Part shown: one piece after another, positions 24,927 through 34,427 of the stretch
Layout of the letters: each line of letters begins with the position of its first letter
How positions within the stretch are numbered: the first letter of the stretch is position 1
From: CAYSLU01 sp964431965
GTDB taxonomy: Bacteria > Verrucomicrobiota > Kiritimatiellia > CAIKKV01 > CAYSLU01
Direction of reading: 5' to 3'
NCBI GenBank assembly: GCA_964431965.1
Contig: CAYSLU010000009.1
Span: 15,214-79,213 of the forward strand
Length of the DNA stretch: 64,000 bases
Notes under the pieces: model-generated
Databases searched by the model: none
Told to the model about the DNA's origin: nothing
What the model saw: only the letters and a program-made list of their open reading frames with translations
Program-made: the position numbers and the translations under genes

Positions 24927-26582
24927 ATGAATTCGTTTGCTCCAACCTTCAGCGTGGTGGTCCCCGTCTACAACCATGCCCCCTATGTCGGTGCGGCGCT
25001 GGACAGCATCCTCGCCCAGACGGACCCGGATTGGGAAGCGGTGGTCGTGGACGACGGGTCGACGGACGGAACACCGCGGATTGTCGACCAGTACGCGCGA
25101 CAGGACCCGCGGATTCGGGTGTATCACAAGCCGAACGGCGGAGTGGCCAGCGCGTTGAACAGGGGCGTGAGTGAGGCGCGGGGCGAGTGGATCTGCTGGC
25201 TTAGTTCGGACGATCTGTTTGAACGCACCAAACTCGAAGTGCACCGCGAGTGGATGCGGCGGAGATCCGACGTCAGGTTCTTCTTCACTGATTTCCTGAT
25301 TCTGGACCATGCCACGGGTCGCTCGGCGCCGAGCGACAAGGCTTGGACAAACATCCCGCCGCGCGAATGGCAAGTTCTGTCCATGCTGCGGACGATCTAT
25401 GTGAATGGGATCACGATGTGTCTGCACCGGGACGTCTTCAAGGTCGTGGGCCTGTTCAAGGAAGACTACCGGCTGGCGCAGGATTTCGAGTTCTTTCTTC
25501 GCGTGCTGGTTCGCTACGAGGCGCTGTTCATTCCGCAAGCCACCTGTAAGTATCGGAGTCACGTAGGCCAGGGTGTCCAAGTGCATTCTGAAGCCATGTT
25601 TCTTGAGACCGGCCGCGCCGCCCAGGAGTTCATTAATGCACACTCGTTCGAGCAGATGCTTGCTTTCTGTCCGGTCGGGGATTTGGACGCTAGGCGGAAC
25701 GCTTTGAGAATGGGCATGGAGGTCGCCTCCGATCCCTACGGGTATCTGTACGCGCTGGGGGCGCATCCCGCCCTGATCGGCCGGATTCTCGAATGGGTGG
25801 GCGCGTGTCCGGGTGTGGCCGGGCGGGCGTTGCGGCATGAGTTCGGCATGCTGGCCCGGTCCGCCAGCCTGGGGCACAAGGCTACGCTTCAGGGCGTGTT
25901 CTGGCAGGCGGCGGCGGTTGCCGTGGAAGCCCTTTCCGCGCCGTACCCCTACCATCCGGTTGACGTGCATGAGTTGGCCATTCTGCACTGCCGGCGTCTT
26001 CGGGCTCTGAATGAGCCGAAGGCGGGCGCCATGGCAGAGTACCTGACGAGGCGCCTGGGACTCTCACTGGCGGAGGCGGACGATCGCCGCGCGGAGCATC
26101 CGCGTAGTCTGGTTCTGGCATACGGCGCGGACCTGACGGACCCCGCCAGCGTGCCGGCGCGTCTGGCTGCGCGCCAAGCAGGGATCCTGGCGGCGTCCGG
26201 CCACTCGGTGATCCTGTTTTCGACGGCGCGGGAAGGCTTTGGGTGGCTGGGGGGGCTGCCCGTTCTAGGATCGCGGCGACCGATCAAGGCCCTTCTGGCG
26301 TTCGCTGCGGCCGTGTCGGTGGACGCGGTGTTGGGCCTGAAGCGCCGCCCCTTTCTGCGGTGGCCTTTTGCGCTCCTGAACCCGTCCGCGGAGCCGGTTG
26401 CCGAACCCGGCGAACCGCTCCTCCGTCAGATTGAGGAGGCGTCCGGGACGTCTGTAGTCCGACCCCCCGTCATGCGTGCCCTCAAGGGGGCCGCTCGCTG
26501 TCTGCGCGCCGTCAGGGGGGTGACCCTTGAGATCGCCGTGCGTGTTCTGCGTGCGGCAGGCGGGTGTGACAAGGCGGCGTGA
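24927..26582 (+). CDS. Family 2 glycosyltransferase with long C-terminal extension
   Basis: Protein of 551 residues. Residues 1-240 are a clear GT2 domain: FSVVVPVYNHAPYVGAALDS, VVVDDGSTDGTP, WLSSDDLF with the metal-binding Asp 95-96, and LAQDFEFFLRVL with the catalytic-base region. The remaining 300 residues are mostly helical by composition, with no family I recognise. It may bind membrane, acceptor or a partner. It lies between two methyltransferase-containing genes and ends by overlapping the next gene's GTG/ATG region. Confidence 0.85.
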   Translation: MNSFAPTFSVVVPVYNHAPYVGAALDSILAQTDPDWEAVVVDDGSTDGTPRIVDQYARQDPRIRVYHKPNGGVASALNRGVSEARGEWICWLSSDDLFERTKLEVHREWMRRRSDVRFFFTDFLILDHATGRSAPSDKAWTNIPPREWQVLSMLRTIYVNGITMCLHRDVFKVVGLFKEDYRLAQDFEFFLRVLVRYEALFIPQATCKYRSHVGQGVQVHSEAMFLETGRAAQEFINAHSFEQMLAFCPVGDLDARRNALRMGMEVASDPYGYLYALGAHPALIGRILEWVGACPGVAGRALRHEFGMLARSASLGHKATLQGVFWQAAAVAVEALSAPYPYHPVDVHELAILHCRRLRALNEPKAGAMAEYLTRRLGLSLAEADDRRAEHPRSLVLAYGADLTDPASVPARLAARQAGILAASGHSVILFSTAREGFGWLGGLPVLGSRRPIKALLAFAAAVSVDAVLGLKRRPFLRWPFALLNPSAEPVAEPGEPLLRQIEEASGTSVVRPPVMRALKGAARCLRAVRGVTLEIAVRVLRAAGGCDKAA

Positions 26583-26584
26583 TT

Positions 26585-28039
26585 ATGAGAGACTTGGGCT
26601 CTGCCATGACGAGCACTGCAGACACTCTATTCAAGACACGCAGAAGCGGGCACTGGGACGCGGTGGCCCGGAAGAGCGACCGCCGTGGCGTCTGGAGCGC
26701 GTACTATCACCAGCGCCTGGCCGAGATCTACCGGTATCTGGTGGCCCCGGGGCAGACGGTGCTTGAAGTGGGGTGCGGCGCGGGCGATCTGCTCGCGGCT
26801 GTCAAACCTTCGAGGGGAGTGGGGGTGGACTTCTCTCCCGAGATGATCCGCCTGGCGCGCCAGCGGCATCCCGAGCACGAGTTCATCTGTGCGGACGCGA
26901 CGGATTTCGCGGCGTCCGATCCAGTCGATGTCGTCATTCTTTCGGACCTCGTGAACGACTTGTGGGATATCCAAGCTGTCTTCGAGCGGGTCCGCCGGAT
27001 CTGTGCACCCCACACGCGTGTCATTTTGAACACCTACAGCCACCTATGGGAGCTGCCGCTCGAACTCGCCTCCCGCCTCAAGTTGATTCGCCCCCGGCTC
27101 CACCAGAACTGGATCACGGGCGACGACGTCGAGAACATGATGAGGCTGGCCGATTTCGAAGTGATCCGGCGCTGGCCGGAGATCGTGTGGCCGGTGCGCA
27201 CGCCCCTGCTTGACGCCCTGATGAACCGTTTCATCGGCAAGCTGTGGCCGTGGAACGGGCTTTGTCTGGCCAATTTTGTGATGGCCCGTCCGGTGCCCGC
27301 TCCGTCTGAAGTCGCCCGCAAACCCGTGGTATCCGTGATCGTTCCGGCCCGCAACGAAGCGGGCAACATAGCCCATATTTTCGATCGGACTCCGGAAATG
27401 GGCGCGGGCACCGAACTGGTGTTTGTCGAAGGGCATTCGCGCGACGACACGTTCGCGGAGATCCAGCGGCAGGCCGCGGCCCACAGCGGCCGCCGGTGCA
27501 AGGTGCTCCGCCAGACGGGCGAGGGCAAGGGGGACGCCGTGCGCGTCGGATTCGCCGCGGCCGAAGGGGACGCGCTGATGATTCTGGATGCGGACATGAC
27601 GGTTCAGCCGGAGGATCTGCCCAGGTTCTTCGAGGCGCTGCAGTCGGGCAAGGGCGAGTTCATCAATGGGGTGCGGCTGGTCTATCCCATGGAACGGCAG
27701 GCCATGCGGTTCCTCAACCTGCTGGGCAACAAGTTCTTCAGCCTCGCGTTCTCGTGGCTGCTTGGACAGTCCCTCAAAGACACGTTGTGCGGAACCAAAG
27801 TTTTGTGGAAGCGTGACTACGAACGCATCGCCGCCAATCGCTCCTACTTTGGTGAGTTCGATCCGTTTGGTGACTTTGATCTGCTCTTTGGGGCCGCGAA
27901 ACTGGGGCTCCGGATCGTGGATCTGCCGATTCGATATCGCGAGCGAACGTACGGGACGACCAACATCCATCGATGGAAGCACGGTTGGCTGCTCTTGCGC
28001 ATGGTCGTGTTTGCGGCCCGGCGCATCAAGTTTGTCTAG
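26585..28039 (+). CDS. Methyltransferase-glycosyltransferase (DPM1-like) fusion
   Basis: A two-domain protein of 484 residues. The N-terminal half (to about 230) is a class I methyltransferase with VLEVGCGAGDLLAAV and FICADATDF. The C-terminal half is a GT2 domain similar to dolichol-phosphate mannose synthases: VVSVIVPARNEAGNIAHIF, LMILDADMTVQPEDL, and GTKVLWKRDY. A hydrophobic stretch is not obvious after the GT domain. AAGG lies ten bases before ATG 26585; GTG 26579 is an alternative overlapping the upstream stop. The fusion suggests methylation and transfer in the same step. Confidence 0.85.
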   Translation: MRDLGSAMTSTADTLFKTRRSGHWDAVARKSDRRGVWSAYYHQRLAEIYRYLVAPGQTVLEVGCGAGDLLAAVKPSRGVGVDFSPEMIRLARQRHPEHEFICADATDFAASDPVDVVILSDLVNDLWDIQAVFERVRRICAPHTRVILNTYSHLWELPLELASRLKLIRPRLHQNWITGDDVENMMRLADFEVIRRWPEIVWPVRTPLLDALMNRFIGKLWPWNGLCLANFVMARPVPAPSEVARKPVVSVIVPARNEAGNIAHIFDRTPEMGAGTELVFVEGHSRDDTFAEIQRQAAAHSGRRCKVLRQTGEGKGDAVRVGFAAAEGDALMILDADMTVQPEDLPRFFEALQSGKGEFINGVRLVYPMERQAMRFLNLLGNKFFSLAFSWLLGQSLKDTLCGTKVLWKRDYERIAANRSYFGEFDPFGDFDLLFGAAKLGLRIVDLPIRYRERTYGTTNIHRWKHGWLLLRMVVFAARRIKFV

Positions 28040-28069
28040 CGGACGGTGGTGCGGAGCCAGGGGGTGGCG

Positions 28070-28837
28070 ATGGCAACGGATCCGAAAGAGGGCGGCGGTC
28101 CCGGGGGCACGCTGGGGGTGCGGCATGAGCGCGAAGTGGCGCATGGACGGGAGTTGGCGGCGCGGGGAGCCGAAGGCGCGTGGGGATGGGAGACGCCCGC
28201 GGGGCGAATTCGAGCGGAGCGAAGGGCTGAGCTGATTGCCCGGGGCGCCGGTCTGGGTCCCGATGTCGCCGCGCTGGAGATCGGCTGCGGCACGGGGCTG
28301 TTCACGGAACGATTTGCCGCCACGGGCGCACGGCTCACGGCTGTCGATATCTCGCCCGACCTCTTGGACCTGGCGCGCCGGCGCGGGTTGCCGGACCAGG
28401 TGACGTTCCACCTTGGGAGCTTCGAAGATGCGGTTCTCCGTGGACCCTATGACGCGGTGGTGGGCTCTTCCGTCCTGCATCACTTGAGCCTGGACCTCGC
28501 CCTTCAGCGCATCCATGCGATCTTGCGTCCGGGAGGGAGATTGAGTTTCGCGGAGCCGAACATGCTCAATCCGCAGGTGTATGTTACGAAGCATCTGAAG
28601 TTCCTCTTCCCGGAGGAGTCGCCCGATGAAACGGCGTTCGTGCGCTTTGCGGTGCGGAGGCGTCTGGTCGCGGCCGGTTTCGATGATGTCGCCGTTGTGC
28701 CCTTCGACTGGCTTCACCCGGCCTTGTCGGAGCGGTGGATTCCGCTGGTGTCTCGAGCGGGCAGGAGCCTGGAGCGGATATGGGCGATCCGCGAGTTCTC
28801 GGGATCCCTGCTGATAACCGCCCGACGGGCTGACTGA
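28070..28837 (+). CDS. Class I SAM methyltransferase (type 11/25-like)
   Basis: Methyltransferase of 255 residues with a textbook motif I (ALEIGCGTGLFTERF), TAVDISPDLLDLAR as the acidic loop, and VVGSSVLHHLSLDLALQRI as motif II/III. HAILRPGGRLSFAEPNML completes the fold. AGGGGG lies five bases before ATG 28070; a GTG at 28046 is in frame. It sits between the methyltransferase-GT fusion and a GT-C membrane protein, and probably methylates a glycan or lipid-linked intermediate. Confidence 0.85.
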   Translation: MATDPKEGGGPGGTLGVRHEREVAHGRELAARGAEGAWGWETPAGRIRAERRAELIARGAGLGPDVAALEIGCGTGLFTERFAATGARLTAVDISPDLLDLARRRGLPDQVTFHLGSFEDAVLRGPYDAVVGSSVLHHLSLDLALQRIHAILRPGGRLSFAEPNMLNPQVYVTKHLKFLFPEESPDETAFVRFAVRRRLVAAGFDDVAVVPFDWLHPALSERWIPLVSRAGRSLERIWAIREFSGSLLITARRAD

Positions 28838-28855
28838 TTGAGGAGTGAGCGAAAC

Positions 28856-30334
28856 GTGAGCTTCTTGCGTTGTGTCGTGAGTGCCGCGAGAGGCGCGCTG
28901 GGGCGGGTGCTCACCGGGCCGGCCTTCTGGCCGCTCTGTGTTGCAGTTGCGCTCGGCCTTCGGCTGGGGTGGAGTCTCCTCAACCGGGACGTGCTGCCGG
29001 TGGGAGATTCGTGGCACTATTTCTGGGGAGCCGTCAGTCTGCTGCGCGGGGACGGCTACCTGTCCCCCAGCGGCCAGCCAACCGCTGAATACCCCGTTGG
29101 GTACTCGTTCCTGCTTTCACTGCTCTTCCGCTCCTGCGGGCTATCGCTGGTGGCTGTTCAGATCGTGCAGGTGGTGCTATCGGTGGCTGCGGTGCCGATA
29201 TTCAGTGTGGTCGCTTTGCGGTTTGGCGCCAGCCGGCCTGCGGCCCGGTTAGCCGCCATGGGGCTTGCAGTCTTCCCCGAACAGATATTATACCCGGCCT
29301 TGCTAGCGACGGAAACCACGTTGCTGTTCTTCATCTTGCTGTGCTTGGCGCTCCTCCCGAAGCACCTGCCCGCGAGTGTCTGGCGGAGCGTCGTAGCGGG
29401 CATCTCACTCGTCATCTGCTGCTATATCAAGCTCCAGTTCGCGCTGATTCCGTTCGTTGTATTCGTTGCGTCCCGCCCCTTCTGGAGAGACCGTGCGTTT
29501 CGGACCTCAGCGCTCAAGCACCTAGCCTTGATCTACGTACTGCTTATTTTGGGAGTGGCGCCATGGACGTTCCGGAACTGGCGGGTTCTTGGTCGGCCGG
29601 TGATCATGTCGGTCAATGCGGAGTATGGGCTGTTCATCGGCAATAACCCTCGAGCCGATGGTCGCGATGCCCTTGACAATCAGAACCTGGCGGAGTTGGC
29701 TGGCGACTCCAGCATCGGCGCCTATGCGCTCCGCTACATGGTCAGTCATCCGGGGCGCGTCATTAGCCTGTGGCCGCGCAAACTGTACCAGCTCTACTGG
29801 GATTCGGCGGGGACGGCCCTGGACTGGCTCACCATCAGCAAGGCGCCGCTCTCTCTCGGTGCTCAAGACATGGCGCGGGTCTTGGCTGGCATCGCCAGCG
29901 AACGCGATCGCTCGGAACTGCGCAGCTACGTGGAACCCGATCGGCAGCGAGGCGGGTTTCGAGTCAGGGACGGACTGACGCTGGAGGAAAGAGTGCAGTA
30001 CGGAGTGCTCGTCTTGCGCAGTTTCACCTATGACTACCCGACACCGCGCGGCTACATCAGGATCAGGCTGGTGCAGCAGGCTCTCCGACATTTGGTGGTC
30101 GTGGGGTTCCTGTGCTTCCTTGTGATCGCGCTCATCTCGCACTCCTGGCGGAGCAGTTTGCTGTCCGGGCCCTATGCTTGGGTCGGACTGTGGATGGTCA
30201 TCTACATGACCGGTATCTACGTTCTCACTCTCGGCAGCCATCGCTACAGTTTCACGATGATGCCATTCATGATCCTCTACATCGCCATGTCCGTGGCCTC
30301 CTTCATTGCACCGCCGGGACAGACGTCCGAATGA
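28856..30334 (+). CDS. Polytopic GT-C glycosyltransferase (ArnT/PMT-like)
   Basis: Membrane protein of 492 residues with about ten hydrophobic segments. The first periplasmic loop carries LPVGDSWHYFWGAVSLLRG, where the acidic residue matches the GT-C catalytic position. TAEYPVGYSFLLSLLF and RNWRVLGRPVIMSVNAEYG followed by IGNNP are signatures shared with the protein at 47655, so the two are paralogues. GAGGAG lies ten bases before GTG 28856. It is expected to move a sugar from polyprenyl phosphate to an acceptor on the outer face of the membrane. Confidence 0.8.
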   Translation: MSFLRCVVSAARGALGRVLTGPAFWPLCVAVALGLRLGWSLLNRDVLPVGDSWHYFWGAVSLLRGDGYLSPSGQPTAEYPVGYSFLLSLLFRSCGLSLVAVQIVQVVLSVAAVPIFSVVALRFGASRPAARLAAMGLAVFPEQILYPALLATETTLLFFILLCLALLPKHLPASVWRSVVAGISLVICCYIKLQFALIPFVVFVASRPFWRDRAFRTSALKHLALIYVLLILGVAPWTFRNWRVLGRPVIMSVNAEYGLFIGNNPRADGRDALDNQNLAELAGDSSIGAYALRYMVSHPGRVISLWPRKLYQLYWDSAGTALDWLTISKAPLSLGAQDMARVLAGIASERDRSELRSYVEPDRQRGGFRVRDGLTLEERVQYGVLVLRSFTYDYPTPRGYIRIRLVQQALRHLVVVGFLCFLVIALISHSWRSSLLSGPYAWVGLWMVIYMTGIYVLTLGSHRYSFTMMPFMILYIAMSVASFIAPPGQTSE

Positions 30335-31314
30335 ACACCCCGGTAGCCTTCCTCGTGTATCGCAGGCCGGATCTGACGGCGCGTGTCTTCGCGCAGATTG
30401 CACAGGCCCGGCCTCCGTTGCTGCTGGTGGTGGCCGACGGCCCGCGGAACGAGGGCGAGCGGGCTGCTTGCCTGCAGACGCGGGCGGTGGTCGACCGCAT
30501 CGACTGGCCGTGCCGCGTGCTCCGGAACTTCTCGGATGTCAACCTAGGATGTCGAACGCGCGTGGCAAGCGGTCTCGACTGGGTGTTTGCGCAAGTCGAA
30601 GAGGCGGTGATTCTCGAAGACGACTGTCTGCCCCATCCGTCATTTTTCACGTATTGCGAGGCGATGCTAGAGCGGCATCGCCGAAGTGAGCGGGTTATGC
30701 ACATCGGCGGGGCGAATTTCCAGCCCGGTCCGGTGAACTCCGGTGGCTACTATGTCTCCAAGTACACGCACGTCTGGGGCTGGGCTTCATGGCGCCGGGC
30801 ATGGCGGCACTACGATGTGACGATGACGCGCTGGCCTGAGTTCCGCCGCCGTGGCGGCTTGGAGGCGTGGTGCCCGCGCCACGATGAGCGGCGCACGTGG
30901 GAGGAGATCTTTGACCGCATGTATGAAGGACGGGTGGACACATGGGATTACGCGTGGACATTTGCATGCTGGGAGCGGTCCGGTCTCTCGCTCGTCCCGG
31001 CTGTGAATCTTGTTTCGAACATCGGTTTCGGCTTCCAGGCGACCCACACACACGCCGAGGTGATCCCGTCCTACGCCGAACTGCCCGTGGCCCGGCTCGA
31101 TGAGTTCCGGGATCCGCGCACGCTCGAACCGAATGCGGCGGCGGACCGGCATGTCTTTGAGTTGATGTATCGAGATCGGTGGTCCCGGATTCGGCGGATT
31201 GGCCAACTGGTGCTGAGCCGCTATTCCTACGGTAGGCTCTTGCGCCGCATGCCGATTCTGGGCCCCGTGTGGATTCGGTGGCGAGAGAGGCGGCGTGCCC
31301 AGGTGAACACATGA
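30331..31314 (+). CDS. Glycosyltransferase (HlpA-like, GT-A fold)
   Basis: Protein of 327 residues in the family often labelled hemolytic protein HlpA-like, a nucleotide-diphospho-sugar transferase with GT-A fold. TPVAFLVYRRPDLTARVF opens the domain. VILEDDCLPHPSFF holds the metal-binding Asp 97-98, and THVWGWASWRRAWRHYD is the strongly conserved family block. The ATGA overlap with the GT-C gene upstream and with the methyltransferase downstream shows tight coupling. The substrate is unknown. Confidence 0.85.
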   Translation: MNTPVAFLVYRRPDLTARVFAQIAQARPPLLLVVADGPRNEGERAACLQTRAVVDRIDWPCRVLRNFSDVNLGCRTRVASGLDWVFAQVEEAVILEDDCLPHPSFFTYCEAMLERHRRSERVMHIGGANFQPGPVNSGGYYVSKYTHVWGWASWRRAWRHYDVTMTRWPEFRRRGGLEAWCPRHDERRTWEEIFDRMYEGRVDTWDYAWTFACWERSGLSLVPAVNLVSNIGFGFQATHTHAEVIPSYAELPVARLDEFRDPRTLEPNAAADRHVFELMYRDRWSRIRRIGQLVLSRYSYGRLLRRMPILGPVWIRWRERRRAQVNT

Positions 31315-32210
31315 AGTCGTTTGAACCCCCGTCTGTGAATCAATGTCACGAAGCGGTGGCCGTTGGGCTCTTCGACATGCCAACGTTCGCCCAGTTGGTC
31401 GATGTGTTGTGTCGGGTGTTCGGATGGCAGCGCGAGGTTGTGCAGGACCGGCTGTTCCGCGAGGCGCTGCAGCCCGGATGGAACGTCACCGCCGCGTGTC
31501 GGGCCGCTGGAGTGGTGCCCCATGAGTTCACTCCTGCATTGGAGGCGTTGTATGCGCAGACGGATGCCTTCGTCTTCGAGCTGGTGACGTGTCATTCCTC
31601 CAGCCTGTGTTGGGATATGGATCGGCGTGTGTGTGCGGCCGTGGAACGATCTCTTCGCGGTCGCGCCAATCGTCGCGTGCTCGTCTTGGGCGATGGCATC
31701 GGATCGGACAGTCTGCGGTTGACCCGGATGGGCCATTCGGTGACGTACTTCGACTTCGAGGGCTTCAGTTCGAAGCTGGCGGAGTACCGTTTCCGTCAGG
31801 CTGGGTTCGATCAGCGGATTCGCCGGGTACATCGAGCTTCCGAGATCTCGGACGGGGCGTTCGATCTGGTTGTCTGCCGTGAGGTCCTCGAGCACGTGCC
31901 ATCGCCGCCTGCTGTGATCCAGATCATGAATCGTTGCCTAGTCCTGGGCGGCCTCGCCATTGTCACGGAGAGCTTCTCGGAGGTGACTCCCTGGTTCCCG
32001 ACCCACTTGCTGAGCAATATCCGATATGTTGGCCGGGTGTGCGAGCTGTTTGCGGCCGGGGGGTTCGTCCTTCAGGAAAGCGGAACAGGGTCGCTGTGCG
32101 TCTTTCGGAAAGCGGGCGAACCGGGTCGGAGGGCGTGTATGAACCTTCTGGAAGGAAAGTGGCGCCTCCGTCTGCGCCGGGCGTTTGGTCTGGCATCGCT
32201 TCCAAGCTGA
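31311..32210 (+). CDS. Class I SAM methyltransferase with N-terminal extension
   Basis: Protein of 299 residues. The first 110 residues are a helical region without a recognised family. The methyltransferase core follows: VLVLGDGIGSDSLRLTRMG (motif I in divergent form, GDGIGSD instead of GxGxG), VTYFDFEGFSS, and FDLVVCREVLEHVPSPP as motif II. HE/LEH matches type 11/12 enzymes. ATG 31311 overlaps the upstream stop. It may methylate a glycan or lipid-linked sugar; the divergent motif I lowers certainty. Confidence 0.75.
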   Translation: MKSFEPPSVNQCHEAVAVGLFDMPTFAQLVDVLCRVFGWQREVVQDRLFREALQPGWNVTAACRAAGVVPHEFTPALEALYAQTDAFVFELVTCHSSSLCWDMDRRVCAAVERSLRGRANRRVLVLGDGIGSDSLRLTRMGHSVTYFDFEGFSSKLAEYRFRQAGFDQRIRRVHRASEISDGAFDLVVCREVLEHVPSPPAVIQIMNRCLVLGGLAIVTESFSEVTPWFPTHLLSNIRYVGRVCELFAAGGFVLQESGTGSLCVFRKAGEPGRRACMNLLEGKWRLRLRRAFGLASLPS

Positions 32211-32220
32211 AGGCGCTCCT

Positions 32221-33486
32221 ATGCCTGGCATCCTGCTGATATCCGACACGACAGAAGGGGGGGCGGCCATCGCCTGTCGTCGTCTATACGAAGGACTTCG
32301 GAGAGCAGGCTCCATCGAGGTTCGATGGCTGGCCGTCGGCGGTGCCCCTATGCGCGGGGCGCAGCTTGTTCGCGACTACGTGCACTCTGGTGCGCTGGTC
32401 GGCCATCGTCTGCTTTCTCGTCTTCCCGTCGGTGAGCGGATGCTCGACCGTAGTGCTCGATTTGTGAACGAGTGTACCGTGCTGGCTCACATCAGGTCCA
32501 TCAGGCCCGATCTCCTCAGCTTGCACAACATCCACGAAACCATGACGTTTTCGTTTGTGGAACGGATCCCGAGGCAGCTTCCCATTGCGTGGACACTGCA
32601 CGATATGTGGCCCCTTACGGCTGGGTACTGCACCTACCGGCTTGACTGCAAGGCGTTTGGCTGGGAGTGTGCCGGGTGTCCCCGGATGGAGCCCGGTAGA
32701 CCGATCCGATTCTCAAGGGATGAGCGAATCAGGAGGAAGGAGTTCCTGCAACGGAATCGGCATCGGCTCGCGCTGGTGAGCCCCTCCCGGTGGCTCGCGC
32801 GGGAGGTCTCCGACAGCATCGGGCGGGAAGTGCACAGCGTCTGCATTCCCAACTGCGTTAACACGGAGATCTATCGTCCGATCGGATCCGTCGAGTGCGC
32901 ACGAAGGTGTCTGGGCTTGCCATTGGATGAGCAAATCATTCTCGTTGGGGCCGACTCGCTGAGCGACGAGCGAAAAGGGTCACAGTACCTTGTGCAGGCC
33001 ATGGGCTTACTTCGTGATCGGGGCCGCCGCCCCCATCGCGTGGTGGCCTTTGGCATGCCGCCAAGCGCGTCGATGGCGCCACACAACTGGTTGTTTACGG
33101 GGTACATCCGCGACGAGCGCCTGCTCAATCTTTACTACGGTGCGGCCGACGTCTTCGTGCTCCCCAGTCGTGCTGAGGCGTTCGGCCTGGTCTATGCGGA
33201 GGCCATGGCAGCAGGCACGCCGTGCGTCGGATTCCGCGTGGCTGCATGCCCGGAGGTCATCAGGGAAGGCCAGACCGGCTACCTAGCGCGCGATGCAGAT
33301 TCCGAATCGCTCGCCTCGTGCATCTTGCGGGTCTTGGAACTCGACCGGCCTGCCCGTGAGACTATGCGGCACGACTGCCGTGCTCTAGCCGAAGCGGAGT
33401 TCAATATGGTGCTCCATGCGACTCGGTACAGCCAGCTGTTTGAGCATATGGTGGCAGATCGGCGGGCCGAGGGACGGGCCCGATGA
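32221..33486 (+). CDS. Family 4 glycosyltransferase (WcaC-like)
   Basis: GT-B glycosyltransferase of 421 residues. The N-domain has WTLHDMWPLTAGYCTY followed by CKAFGWECAGCP, a cysteine-bearing segment typical of the WcaC-type colanic-acid subgroup. The C-domain has LPSRAEAFGLVYAEAMAAGT with the donor-binding glutamates, and CPEVIREGQTGYLA. ATG 32221 is the first residue of the Rossmann strand (MPGILLISD). Its stop overlaps the next methyltransferase. Confidence 0.9.
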   Translation: MPGILLISDTTEGGAAIACRRLYEGLRRAGSIEVRWLAVGGAPMRGAQLVRDYVHSGALVGHRLLSRLPVGERMLDRSARFVNECTVLAHIRSIRPDLLSLHNIHETMTFSFVERIPRQLPIAWTLHDMWPLTAGYCTYRLDCKAFGWECAGCPRMEPGRPIRFSRDERIRRKEFLQRNRHRLALVSPSRWLAREVSDSIGREVHSVCIPNCVNTEIYRPIGSVECARRCLGLPLDEQIILVGADSLSDERKGSQYLVQAMGLLRDRGRRPHRVVAFGMPPSASMAPHNWLFTGYIRDERLLNLYYGAADVFVLPSRAEAFGLVYAEAMAAGTPCVGFRVAACPEVIREGQTGYLARDADSESLASCILRVLELDRPARETMRHDCRALAEAEFNMVLHATRYSQLFEHMVADRRAEGRAR

Positions 33487-34427
33487 CGCAACCCGGAGAG
33501 ACCGGGCTGCGGGCGCGGCTGTATCGCCGCCTGCGGCGAAGCTATACGGCCAACCGATTCATGACGGCAGCGTTCCAGCGGTGGTACAGCTTGCCGGTGG
33601 AAGCCACGCACTTCTACAGCCCGCTGCCGGACATCCCGGGCGTCAAGGCCCGGCTGTCCCGATGGTACCGCGAGGGCGGATTTCCGGGCATCGACTGGCG
33701 CCTGGACGAGCAGCGCGCCCTGCTGCGCGATCTGGCCGCGTATGGGCCCGAGTTCGATCGCCTGCCAGGCTTTGCCCAGGTCACGGCCGACGGCTACGGC
33801 ATGGGCTACGGCGAGGTCGAAGCCGCGCTCCTGTACGCCATGGTCCGGCGGCTTCGGCCGCGGAGGATCGTGGAAGTGGGCTCCGGCGTGTCGACCTACT
33901 ACGCGCTGGCCGGCCTGCGCGCCAATCGTTCCGATGGAGGGGCCGCGGGGGCCATGGAGTGCATCGAGCCCTACCCGCGGCCCCGGCTGTCGGAGCTGGC
34001 TGCTACGGGCGACATCACCTTGAGCCCCGTCGAGGTGCAGGACGTGGCGGCCGAACGATTCGATATCCTTCAGTCCGGCGATGTGCTGTTCATCGACTCC
34101 AGCCACGTCAGCAAGGTGGACAGCGATGTGAACTGGCTTTGCCTGGAGATCGTGCCGCGCCTGGCCGCGGGCGTTGTCATTCATTTTCACGATATCCCGT
34201 TTCCGCATCCGACGTGCCCGCCCGGTCATCCCTTGTTCAACCTATTTCTTCTTTGGAACGAGGCACCGCTCGTTCAGGCACTGCTGACACACAGCTCGGC
34301 ATTCGAGATCCTCATGTGTCAAAGCTACCTTCATGCGCGATGCCCCGATGCGCTTCGCCAGGCCGTGCGCTGCTACGATCCGACCCGACATTTTCCGGTT
34401 TCCCTATGGCTGAGCCGGAAGGCATAG
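33483..34427 (+). CDS. Class I SAM methyltransferase (family 24-like), paralogue of 21433
   Basis: Protein of 314 residues. It shares with the gene at 21433 the N-terminal HFYSPLPDIPG, motif I (IVEVGSGVSTYYALAGL), LFIDSSHVSKVDSDVN, and VIHFHDIPFPHP. The two are duplicates that diverged strongly outside the core. The last residues (RHFPVSLWLSRKA) match the end of its paralogue (RHRSVSAAFWIRRK). It is the last gene of the run before a 156-base gap. Confidence 0.82.
   Translation: MTQPGETGLRARLYRRLRRSYTANRFMTAAFQRWYSLPVEATHFYSPLPDIPGVKARLSRWYREGGFPGIDWRLDEQRALLRDLAAYGPEFDRLPGFAQVTADGYGMGYGEVEAALLYAMVRRLRPRRIVEVGSGVSTYYALAGLRANRSDGGAAGAMECIEPYPRPRLSELAATGDITLSPVEVQDVAAERFDILQSGDVLFIDSSHVSKVDSDVNWLCLEIVPRLAAGVVIHFHDIPFPHPTCPPGHPLFNLFLLWNEAPLVQALLTHSSAFEILMCQSYLHARCPDALRQAVRCYDPTRHFPVSLWLSRKA

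Noticed and set aside
24522..26582. Long start at 24522 for the GT2 gene
   Set aside because: The added N-terminus is an off-frame reading of the preceding methyltransferase; GT2 sequence begins at 24927.
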